Positions 21,840 through 31,464 of a stretch of DNA of 64,000 bases are shown one piece after another; positions within the stretch are counted from its first letter, which is position 1, and each line of letters begins with the position of its first letter. The stretch is from Dendrolimus kikuchii (Eukaryota > Arthropoda > Insecta > Lepidoptera > Lasiocampidae), in assembly GCA_019925095.2 (NCBI GenBank), contig CM034415.1, positions 4,249,001 to 4,313,000 of the forward strand, in the 5' to 3' direction. The notes under the pieces are model-generated. The model was not told the origin of the DNA, ran no database searches, and was given only the letters and a program-made list of their open reading frames with translations. The translations under genes and the position numbers were made by a program.

Positions 21840-22120
21840 GAGTTTTTGGCGGGAGCTGAAAGGAGACGTTGTGCTGTGCAGTTTTATTTTCTAAAAATGT
21901 GTAAAATTACTCTAAAATGAACAATAGTTGTAGGATATTGATAGTTTTTGAGTAGTAATTATGTGTTTTTGCGATAAATGTGAACTATATAGCCAAATGT
22001 GGCCTTTCGAGTTTTCACAAGAACTCCGCTGAATGACGTCGATTGTAGCCTACAATACAACGGCGCCTGGCTTAAAGGCCTAGTTGCCAAGCCTTAAACA
22101 TAAAAAAATAATAATAATGA
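21840..22120 (+). mobile_element. Retroposon family B, variant 3' half
   Basis: Begins AGTTTTTGGCGGGAGCTGAA. The 3' half (TTGTAGCCTACAATACAACG, then GCTTAAAGGCCTAGTTGCC) differs from the 13910 and 45543 copies and matches 62189-62457, which suggests two subfamilies. Ends in an AATAATAAT tail. Confidence 0.75.
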
Positions 22121-22311
22121 AAAAGGTTTTTAATTTTATGCTTGGACTTCGCCCGCAGTTATATTTTAGTTATTGACTGTGGCCAAATGTTATGTTATGT
22201 TTTGAAGTCCTTTATGGATTAGTGAAAGAATTACTTTTAATAATAGTGATTTAATTTACTTTTATGTGAACACAGTTTTCTAGGACACCATTTTTACATA
22301 AGAGTTTAGTG

Positions 22312-22380
22312 ATGTCTACGTTTAACCTTAAGACGGAACCACCACAGATTTGTTGCCCGAACTATGACACACGGCTAATT
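22312..22380 (+). CDS. Candidate orphan first coding exon
   Basis: ATG at 22312 opens 23 codons (MSTFNLKTEPPQICCPNYD is the start) that end at a G|GTAAGC donor-like site. Composition is more gene-like than the surroundings, and no repeat family covers it. No downstream exon that continues the frame was found before the TTC1 3' end at 24217; the next acceptor-like site near 22780 leads to a stop. It could be a real 5' exon of an unrecognised gene, a relic, or chance. Confidence 0.22.
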
Positions 22381-22553
22381 GGTAAGCACCATAAATTTGT
22401 GGTCAAATACAGATAATTGAAATTATGCTTTCTCCCTCTAACTACATAGAATTTGTATTAGAATAAAAGAGACGATATAATTCTATTGATTTTGGCGCGG
22501 CAATTTTGATGGCAGCTTGTGGAAAAAAATAATATTAACATTGGTTCCTCATG

Positions 22554-22720
22554 CAGGGCGTTCCATTAGTAGCTCATAGCGCCCAAAATGCTCAGTTAGC
22601 CGTTCCACAAGGCGACCGTGGTCGTTGTGGTCAACGACCCATGTCAAGAGGTGGGTCGAATAGCCGTTCCACTTGGATTTACGATTGTAACGCCGGTAAG
22701 CAAGTGCCAAGAACGTAGCC
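22554..22720. mobile_element. MITE family K, deleted copy
   Basis: From CAGGGCGTTCCATTAGTAGC to AGAACGTAGCC, in the same direction as 20782-20916, with an internal deletion. The flanks do not match (ATG and AAA). Confidence 0.65.
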
Positions 22721-22779
22721 AAAGGGGTTAATAGTGATGTGCATTGTAACACAAATATCGAATTGATTTGATTTCCAGT

Positions 22780-22935
22780 AGTCCGGTCGGTCACCCCAAG
22801 TACCGGTGGAGGTTGACCTGTGTGAGTATCAAGCCCATAACTGGCAAGAAACCGCATAGGACAGAACTAGGTGGCGTATTCTCGGTTCGGATGCCAAGAC
22901 ACATTTTGGGTCGCTGAGTCAACGGTTGGTTAGAG
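22780..22935 (+). mobile_element. RTE-like LINE tail fragment
   Basis: Reads SIKPITGKKPHRTELGG, then GVFSVRMPRHILGR and a stop. AGACACATTTTGGGTCGCTG is a typical end of another lepidopteran RTE family (recalled). No 5' part is present. Confidence 0.5.
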
Positions 22936-22948
22936 GTTGGGTTTGAAT

Positions 22949-23520
22949 CAGGTGCGTAGTTATCACCGTATCAATGATACGGGGCCCCCAGGCTACAGGA
23001 GCCTCGAAAGCGTCTAAGCAAAAATTCCTAATGTTATCTACAAATTTTATAGATTAATATCATATTTTAGAATAACCGCTGGGCCAACAGGAACGGTATC
23101 AGATTTGTCTTTATTATCTATACTCTATAGAGGCAGAAAATCTAGAAACACTAAAATCGTCTTCAGCTATATGATGATGATTTGATAAATAAGCTTACCG
23201 AAAAAAGCTAGAAAAGTGTCCTTGATTTGAATTGTTTATCTAACTTAGTTCCTAGGAGCATTAAGTATTAGTACATACATACATACATACATAACTTCAC
23301 GCCAATTCCCTTGCGGGGTAGGCACGAACAACAGAGTGCCATTTAGGCTTATTCTTACACACCTCACTTGCCTCTTTGACATTCATAACTAGTATAAGTA
23401 TTAGTAATAACTTATAATTAAATTCGAGCATTTTTCGTTACTTTTATAAAAACCTTACATTTTTTTGGGCCCCCCAACACGTTTTGATACAGGGCCCATC
23501 TAAGGCAAGCCACGCCACTG
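22949..23520. mobile_element. hAT-type non-autonomous element J, copy 1
   Basis: Ends CAGGTGCGTAGTTATCACC and, in reverse, CAGTGGCGTGGCTTGCC. Flanked by GTTTGAAT (22941-22948) and GTTTGTAT (23521-23528), 7 of 8 matching. Interrupted by an RTE-1 piece at 23272-23395. A sister copy is at 48649-49362. Confidence 0.8.
23272..23395 (-). mobile_element. RTE-1 3' end nested in element J
   Basis: Minus-strand copy starting with the TACA repeat, flanked by AAGTATTAG at 23263-23271 and 23396-23404, a perfect 9 bp target duplication. Very strongly 5' truncated. Confidence 0.85.
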
Positions 23521-23528
23521 GTTTGTAT

Positions 23529-24204
23529 GACCATGAAAAGTTATTCTTAAAAAAAGACAATTGGATCTATACTTCAGAATACTAAATAAATCTTGGATCT
23601 TATGAAAATATTCGCCTAAAGCGAAAAACTATTTAATGACGGTGAAAACCGCTTAAAAATGCATTGCGTAATTTAGAAGTTAGCAGATTTACAGACAGAC
23701 GCAGAAAGCTACTTTGTTTTAGACAGTGTGGCGACATTAATGCCAACATCATAAACAAGCATGCAAGCGCGAAACTAATATTAATCTGTAGCAAGTAAAA
23801 CAGCGCGCCGTTTTGTGACAGCGCGGGTGGCGCGTAACGTTCCCGCCGATTCTCTTGGCGCGTAAACACCATTTAAACAAAAACCGAACGACAGTCCGGG
23901 AGGAATCGGAAGTAATCGGAACACAGTTCGACACACGCCTTCAACGTGGGCACATGACATTCGTGTTCGGGTACAAAATTCAGTTCTCGGGCTTGCTGCT
24001 TAATGCTTGACCTCACCTAAATCCTTCTGAACTATAATATGAACATGAGAGTGTGTGATTAAAAGTGTACGATGAAAGTTATCTTTTATTAACCTGTACA
24101 CCGCTTAACGGACAACGGACAACCATACACACATCACATCCCTCAACAGATTCCTCAAAGTGGCAAGCGATTAATAAAAAACAAAAAAACACAACATCAA
24201 ATAA
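23529..24204. other. Intergenic with a GC/CpG-rich island
   Basis: 23800-23870 carries several GCGCG and CGCG motifs, and 23900-24010 is moderately CpG-rich, unlike the AT-rich flanks. It could be a promoter for an unseen gene in either direction. A 79-codon minus-strand frame at 23633-23872 starts in it but shows no known domain. Confidence 0.3.
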
Positions 24205-24210
24205 TTTATT
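24205..24210 (-). terminator. TTC1 poly(A) signal
   Basis: Minus-strand AATAAA seven bases after the TTC1 stop codon. The cleavage site is presumably 15-30 bases further on. Confidence 0.6.
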
Positions 24211-24216
24211 AATCAA

Positions 24217-27200
24217 TTATTGCTTAAAATTAATCTTATATCCCTTTGTCTCTGGATCTTGCTCCATTTGAAAATTCTCTGTGGACAACCCAAAGGGCTT
24301 CAATATCATATTGCCTAAATCTTTCAATTTCCCAAACATTTCTGTTTTTAATTTCTCATTTTTCTCTTCGATCAATGGCGGGAGACGGATAGTGGCCTTT
24401 TGAGCCTCTTTATGTGATGCGTCGAATTCTAGAATTTTCTTATAATCTGCTAGACTTTCGTCGAATTTCTCCGTCGACTCGTAGGATTGTGCTCTTCTGA
24501 AAATTTAAATTCAATCATTAATGAATTCATCCGCGCTCTGTCCCGCTCCCGTGGTATATAGCGTCATGTTATATAGCCTATGACACTCCCTGTTAACGTA
24601 GCATTGCAACAGTAAAAGAATTTTCAAAATCGGCTTAGTAGATCCAGAGATTACCCCCTACAACGTCACAAACTTTACCTCTTTATAATATTAGTATAGA
24701 TAGATAGGTCTTGTCGCCGCCGGTGATATCTTCCAGACCACCTTCATTCTTATTAAAACTAATATATATAATTGAAATCCTCGTATATAGTGACTCATCA
24801 CGATATCTCAGGAACTATAAATACCTATAGACTTGATATTTGGCATCTACCTGCTTTTCGCCAAGTAGAGGTCAGCTAAGAACGGATCTTACGGCACGCG
24901 AAGAGGGCGGGTATCAGCACGTATGAGCAGAGTTACACGTTCTCCACGGTTTAAATTTCCTCATAATCTTTCGGAATGTGGAAAAGCGTGAGCACTTCCA
25001 CCAATACCTAACAGTGATTGGTGGCAAGGTACCAGGTTAGTCGGGACCGTTATATGACCGCAGATTACTGTTGGTTTTTACAACGGCAATTTTCTCCAAA
25101 AATGTTGTATAAAAAAACCTTATAGGTGTCTCTCTGAAGTAAATGAATTTCACCAGATTTTCTCTTTTTAAGTCTATAATACATTAATTAAATATAAAAC
25201 AAAACGATTTGTATTTCTCAGTAAATATTAGATATAAATATATGTAATTGTAATGTTTTATTTCATACTTAATGGTTTTACATACATACATACATACATA
25301 CATAACTTCACGCCAGTTCCCTTGCGGGGTAGGCACGAACAACAGAGTGCAATTTAGGCTTATTCTTACACACCTCACTTGCCTCTTTGACATTCATAAC
25401 TCTTGTCATGCAAGCTCGTCTGTTCTTAAGGCTCCTGACATCACCTTCTGCTAGTACACGATCAATTTGATCATGGAAGGTGTGTCGTGGCCTTCCACGA
25501 CTTCTGCATCCATCCACTTTTGCATTGTATATCTGTTTAGTCATTCTTTCACAATGGTTTTAGTGTTGTATAAAAATGGAAATTAAAAAAAATATATAGC
25601 CAATATTCCAAAATAATTCACATTTTCATTAATTGCTGAGATATAATTATACGGCAAAAAAGATTCGGACACTATAACAGCGGGTGGAGTTTATTAAAAA
25701 AAAAAAACTTTCCTATCCCAGCTTCCATCGCTTCTATTCCATTATTCTTGTCTGATCTCTCTATCTCATACCCTTTGATAATGCAGGGGGAATATATTTC
25801 GTATCATACTGGGTCCATTTCATGGAGAGAGGATCAATCAACGGCGATAAGCGCTGGGCAGTGTGTGCGAGGACTCTGGGTAAAGACATTCCCAACTTCC
25901 CCGCTGAACCTAAGCTTGCGTCCCATACCCGCGCTTATGTTGGAAAAAATGAAGACTAGAACGCAGTTACGTCTCATGTTGTGACCAACTTCACCAATAA
26001 AGGTTGGACCCGCAATCCACAAGCTGCAGCGGACTCCTACGATGGAATCAGAGGAGGAGGTTGTGCGCATATCTTCAGTCCCCCTAATCCATCCTAGAGG
26101 ATGGAACACATTGTCTTCGCCATTAGTGTTGCAAACGCCTATACCCCTATATACACGCAACGGTTCTCTAGAATATTTATTCCGCATACAACAATGATAC
26201 TGGAGAGTACTGGTGTTGCAAACATCCATAGGCGACGGTACCCACTTTCCATCAGGTGGGCCGTCTGCCTGTATGCCTGCTTCAGGCAATAAAAAAAAAT
26301 AGTTAAAAAATGAGATCGAGATAAATAATTATGATAAAAAAACATCAGCAAGACGTGTTGCTGAGGAGTTTCTTGCCACTTAGAAAGAATAGGAAGTAGA
26401 TTTAAATTTTAACTTATATGTTTGACCTTCAAAATGTGTTCTCCAGTGGAACTTATTTTGAATTTGAATATGGACCACGGTATCGACTTTCCATGAGCTA
26501 GGGCCGTCTGTCTGTGCACCATCTTCACAGTGAAAACAGACCGACACATTCGCACATACCTTAAATAAGCCTTCAGATACTTGTCATCTAGTTCAATAGC
26601 CTTGGTGCAGTCTTTGATCGCTTGCTTGTATTTCTCCATTTTCATTTTGGCTGCACTTCTGTTGCAATACAATATTGAGCGTAACTGTGAATACTGAAGT
26701 GGACATATTTTCAAACCTGAAATAATAATTACACTGTCTTACTAATATGAAAGAGAACAGGCACAGTGGATGATACTTGGAATAGAACTATTGAAGAGAG
26801 TGCCCCATATATGTTGGAGGAGCGAGATGGTCTGAAAGGAAGATCTTCCAGCGAAGCTATTGTTGTCCCTCGCAGGCAGGCCTGGGCCCATTTATTATTG
26901 GTAGAAATTTGTATATATTCTTTGTACATTTCGGGAATAGTTTGCGACCTCAATTATTGTACAGCACCATCTATTGGCTTGTAAGTGTTCCACTATACTA
27001 TGGAGTGGAGATGGATAGGTCACACAGCGCAGTCAAACAAGGAGAAATCAAACACTTAAATGACTGGCACCCGTGGGATGGAGAACGGTGAGACCAGAGA
27101 GAAGATGGGAAGATGATCTCCCAAAAGATTGGAGGGGGTTAGCGAATGACCAAACTAATCTTCCAAAGGCGTCCTGTGCCAAGGAGGTGACGTAACTTGA

Positions 27201-28193
27201 CAGCTGTCAATATGTTAAAAAAATGATAAAAAGTACACATCACTTATATAAACATATATGCTTATAGTGTTGCCACTGCACATACACCTAGCAGGAAGCA
27301 AGGAAATTATAACAAAAAACTTATATGCATGATTTACTTTGAATAAAACCTTTTAAATTTGAATTTTGTTACCAGGTTACTTCAGTTCAATATTCTTTCC
27401 TGCTCCCAATCTATATCAAAAAAAATTTTATCTCTTTCTTTTTTCTTTCACCTTCTTTCAACTATTTGGGGTCAGCACAATATGTCTTTTCCTTCCGCAT
27501 CTCCTCGATTCTGACATACATCTTCTGTCACACCACAAATCATCCTTTAGACAATCCATCCATCTTTTTTTTGATTTACAGAAGTTCAGATATGTTCATA
27601 ATAAATAAAAGGTGTCCCACAACTATACGGGAACCCCTCCCTGTTCCTCCTTTCAAATTCTGCCTATCTCATCCTCTCTATCCCTTAGTAGAGACAGGCA
27701 AAGCGTGGTCATCATTCCTGGTGTTGAAAATGTTCATAAGCTAGGGTAACCACATTCCATCAGATGCGGTCCTATCTATACTCACTTTATGCATTCAAAA
27801 TTAAACAATTTATATCTAAAAAAGAAATGGGCTTCAAGAGTAACCACAATACACAAAATAATTATTTTCGACAACATCTTAAAGTCAGTGCCAAATAAAA
27901 TACAAAATGTATTTTGCAAATTCGATGTAGTTTTCTGTGTTTTACTTCAAGACCTTGTAGAAAATATTTGTTATGCTTTTTACTTACTTTTAATACTGAA
28001 TAGCAACCGAATATTTGTGGGATCTCTACTTTTTAGTCACTATTGAAGTCAAAGGCATCCAAGGCAAATAACTAAAACAGTGGACTAGTATTTGCGGACC
28101 AACACACACTTTTCCTATTTATATGAGTTTGAATGACTCACAAATTATTGTGCATACGTAGTTTTCAATGTTCAACGCTTTAAATATATATAT

Positions 28194-28230
<37 letters not shown>

Positions 28231-30540
28231 TATATATATATATATATATATATTCTATATATATATATATATATATTCTATATATATATATATATATATA
28301 TTCTAAAGAATAGATGTATGTTAAATTACTTTGCTTTATTTATGCGGCTTGAAATATGTTTTGATTGAAGCTCGCCTGAGGATGTTTGGGATCCGTTCAT
28401 CAAAACTATTAAGACCCAAACCCAGCAAAAACCAACTGCCAGACCTCAAGACACTGTGAGCTCTGTCTGCATGCACCGGAACACAAACCAACTTGACTGA
28501 TAATTTCTTTTATTTTTCCTTCCACCTATTTTTAATATTATAAAAAATTATTAGACTAGGCATGTTTGCTGAAGAGTTTCTTGCGACGCTTCTTCTCTTC
28601 AGGCCATAATATGTTGTAAAGCGGTGGTAAATTAGATTAAGCTCCCATAGAATAAATAATAACCATAAACAAAATTAAAACTAAATAACTAAAATTAATA
28701 TGTTGGCGGTAGGCTAAATAAAACTTTAACAATACTCATTGACACTTGACATCTTTGTCTTCCATGATCACAGCCACTGAATACTTGCCGAAACATGGGA
28801 ATAACCAAAATCAAATCAATTACTGCACTTAAAACCGTTAAAACATAGTTTTATTATATATAAAAGTCACGAAAACTTAAGAAAATATTAAGTTTTTTAC
28901 TTCAATGTGGTTAAAAACACAAATCTTACTTACCCTCTGTATATTTTTCTACACTGCGTTCATATTCTCCATCTTTAAAAGCATTATTGCCAGCCACCTT
29001 CAAGTCTTCAGCTATGATCCTCCTTTCTTCTTTTTGGTCATTTGTCAGGTCTATTTCTGCATCTTTGAGTGACTCTTCATCTATTGAATCTGTGTCACTA
29101 TCTTTGTCTTTTTCATTATCATCTTTGTCATAATCTGTGTCAAAATCTTGACTGAATGGAATGTCTGAAACGTTAATGCAAATTAAACTTATGATCTGCC
29201 AAAATAAGACTTGATTTTAACTTTAGGAATTTGCTGTTGATTAGCAAAAACTGAATCAAATTGGCCCAGTAGTTATACATGACAAGACACAGATAACAAA
29301 TCTAAAAAAATGCATCATGTTTTCCATCTTATACTAATATATAAAGCTGAAGAGTTTGTTTGTTTGAATGCGCTAATCTCAGGAAATACTGGTCTGATTT
29401 GAATTTTTTTTTCAGTTTTAAATAGCCCATATATTGAGGAAGGCTATAGGCTATATATCATCACGCTAAGATCAATAGGACCAGAGCACCAATGAAGAAT
29501 GTTTCAAAATCAGGGGGTCTTGAAACTAAATTCCACGCGAATGACATCGCAGGCACAGCTAGTCGTTTATATAGTCTATTCCAGTTGTTTTTTTTAAATA
29601 GCTTCAATGTACAGACACTGCTTGTTTAGAATTTTATGATTAAATATATCATAAATGATCTATAATTAACATGATCATTCCCTCTTAGTACAAATTTGTA
29701 CAATGTGACACTCGCAGTTGAGCTCTCACTGTCGTGATGGCGTATTTGGCACAAATTTGTGGTTAAATTTAAAACATAATGAAATAAAAGCTTTAAACTT
29801 TTTTTAGAAACACATTTATATAAACACCTTAAGTCTATATAAGTTTGACAACTATTTTACTGGCTACACTGTATAGAGACTGTCAAAGATTGGTGTAGAA
29901 ACTGTTCAAGCTCTCCTTTGTAATGTTTAGTCATTCTGGCATTTAAAATCAACTTGTGTTGCTAGAACATTCTATTTATGGCCCCCGCAATATCATATAG
30001 TCATGGTACCACATGTGTAGCAGTTAGTAGTACTAATGTGCATCATATGCAAGTATGGAGCTACCATATATCTATGATAATTATCGTGTAGATGCGATTC
30101 CTTTTGCTAATAAGGAACATACAAAATCACTTTCACATTTGCTGTATGGACAAAAGTATGACTCAACAATAAAGGCTACCTTTGTCTATTACTTAAATTT
30201 ATTGATAGTACATTTTGGTGGGATTTTTCTACAGTAAAACCCCTTAAACTTGAAAGATTATGATTTTATTGCTGTTTTGGGAAAAGAATAAGTTTCGGAT
30301 TCTAGTCTTCTAGGTGTTATCAAACTAATACGAAAATCATACAAATGCATAGATACCTGTTTTATTTGGCAAAGGAGCGTCTCCAGAAGACGACGGCAGA
30401 TCTTTTGCAGTGGTGGTTTCTGGACTTATAACGAATTGCTCACTTTCTTCAGTACACAAAGAACTTTTTATATCCTTAGTTAATTCTTCTACTATATCTT
30501 CGTTTGATTCGTTATTCGTATTCGAGTATTTTTCTGACAT
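24217..30540 (-). CDS. Ttc1: Tetratricopeptide repeat protein 1 (TTC1)
   Basis: Four coding exons on the minus strand: 30357-30540, 28934-29164, 26560-26716 and 24217-24496, with AG/GT borders, joining in frame to 283 aa. TTC1 orthologues have about 290 aa. Residues 1-110 are acidic and low-complexity (DTDYDKDDNEKDKDSDT around 70). Residues about 112-225 hold three TPR units: AGNNAFKDGEYERSVEKYTE, then CNRSAAKMKMEKYKQAIKDC, then RAQSYESTEKFDESLADYKK. The C-terminal signature KLKDLGNMILKPFGLSTENF is diagnostic for TTC1. The family is a cytosolic adaptor thought to bind Hsp90/Hsp70 tails and signalling partners. The introns (1192, 2217 and 2063 bp) are filled with repeats. It is divergent from Fdx1. 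Confidence 0.95.
24527..24702 (-). mobile_element. Helitron-like element, family 2, in TTC1 intron 3
   Basis: Minus-strand relative of 18260-18439: starts TCTATACTAATATTATAAAG at the high end, with TATAACATGACGCTATATAC inside. The CTAG end is missing. Confidence 0.65.
24765..24916 (+). mobile_element. Helitron-like element, third family, in TTC1 intron 3
   Basis: AGTGACTCATCACGATATCT through GGGCGGGTATCAGC, matching 15041-15195. The final CTAG is mutated. Confidence 0.55.
25280..25551 (-). mobile_element. RTE-1 LINE 3' end in TTC1 intron 3
   Basis: Starts with the TACA repeat. The minus-strand frame reads [20 protein letters not shown] through YPARELA. Confidence 0.85.
25785..26300. mobile_element. 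R1-like tail (-) followed by LINE tail (+), TTC1 intron 3
   Basis: 25785 to about 26110 resembles the R1-like 3' UTR at 55609-55980 on the minus strand (GGGGAATATATTTCGTATCA, ACTGGGTCC, ACGCAGTTACGTC). 26205-26300 is the plus-strand LINE/family A tail (GGTGTTGCAAACATCCATAG to GGCAATAAAAAAAA). Confidence 0.5.
26980..27200 (+). mobile_element. LINE fragment (RTE-like C-terminus) in TTC1 intron 2
   Basis: Reads MEWRWIGHTAQSNKE, then decayed sequence with stops. The WRWxGHxAR pattern is common at the end of RTE-like proteins. Confidence 0.5.
27201..28183. other. TTC1 intron 2, mostly unassigned
   Basis: AT-rich. 27715-27790 carries a weak copy of the LINE/A tail (GGTGTTGAAAATGTTCATAA, ATTCCATCAGATGCGG). 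Otherwise nothing is seen. Confidence 0.4.
28184..28304. repeat. TA microsatellite with higher-order TTC spacing
   Basis: Blocks of TA repeats are separated by TTC five times, at intervals of roughly 22-32 bases. It lies in TTC1 intron 2. Confidence 0.85.
29327..29562 (+). mobile_element. Helitron-like element (Lep1 type) in TTC1 intron 1
   Basis: TCTTATACTAATATATAAAG after A, ending CAGCTAG before T. The hairpin is partly decayed (CGCGAATGACATCGC). Confidence 0.75.
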
Positions 30541-31464
30541 TTTATTGTTGTAAAAAAACCTTTTTTAGAAAATTTTTAACTAGATTTGTATAAGAAAAAT
30601 CAATATTAGTGTTTTCATAAGTGAAGAAGAAAATCCAAGAGAAAAAGTCAAAAATTGACGTTTTTGCACTGGAACTCTAACTTTACTATAGCTTATTCAT
30701 TCATATAAGGAACTCTGTACCCGCTCCAAACAAAGACAACAGTTGAAATATGTTTAAATTTCCTGTCAGTGAATAATATCGGTTTCTAGAACTAATTCTA
30801 AGCGTTCTGTTATACCATTAGAGAAAAATGTACAGCTTTACTAATATTTATTCTCTTTAAAAAAAACAATTATGTTATGTATTTCTTATAAATTTAACAC
30901 ATTACATTTTATATCTATTAACAGTATTTTACGATATTTTATGTATTTGTCCAAAATATTATCTTGTAATTATCAAAATAAATATGTTTCAAAATGGTAA
31001 TTTGTATTATTTGTAATAGAAAAATAGAACGTGTAATCCTTTCCACAGATTGTTGTTTCATAATTATACAATAATATTGTTATTATTACCGTTATTAACT
31101 CCAGGAAGAAATAAAAAGCTTTTATTTATTTTACTTTGTTTATGAAATTAATTATACTTAACACTGTTTTATATAGTGTTCACCACATCTTTTAATTTAA
31201 ACATACGCAAAATGTTGAGTATTGACACGTAACGTGACGTCCGATGACGTTTTAAGTAATATTACGTATAAAGGAACGTCGAATAACCTTAACCTGAGAA
31301 GTATTCAGAATTCTTTGACCTGGGATAATTTTTCTTTACGAGATTAATTCAGTTATATTAACATAATTTGCCTGAGAATAATCTAATAGGTGACGCTGTT
31401 TGACTATAAATTAACATAAAGTCCTATTGCCTCAAGCACGCAGAGTGATAAACATCCTACTAAG
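30541..31464. promoter_or_regulatory. Shared upstream region of TTC1 and Fdx1
   Basis: 924 bp between the two divergent start codons, AT-rich and free of recognised repeats. Two TGACGT half-sites of CRE/ATF type lie at 31235-31240 and 31245-31250, next to ACGTAACGTGACG, about 215-230 bp before the Fdx1 ATG. No TATA box is placed with confidence. A common promoter is an inference from geometry. Confidence 0.4.

Noticed and set aside
22780..22935. Downstream exon for the orphan ATG at 22312
   Set aside because: Joining at the nearby acceptor gives a stop after 12 codons, and the other frame is an RTE tail.
23633..23872. 79-codon minus-strand ORF in the CpG-rich island
   Set aside because: No domain, splice context or conservation evidence. 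Kept only as part of the island note.
28184..28304. Regular array resembling repeat-spacer structure, and an open frame of alternating Tyr/Ile through it
   Set aside because: It is a TA microsatellite with TTC interruptions. There are no unique spacers, and the frame is a by-product of the repeat.
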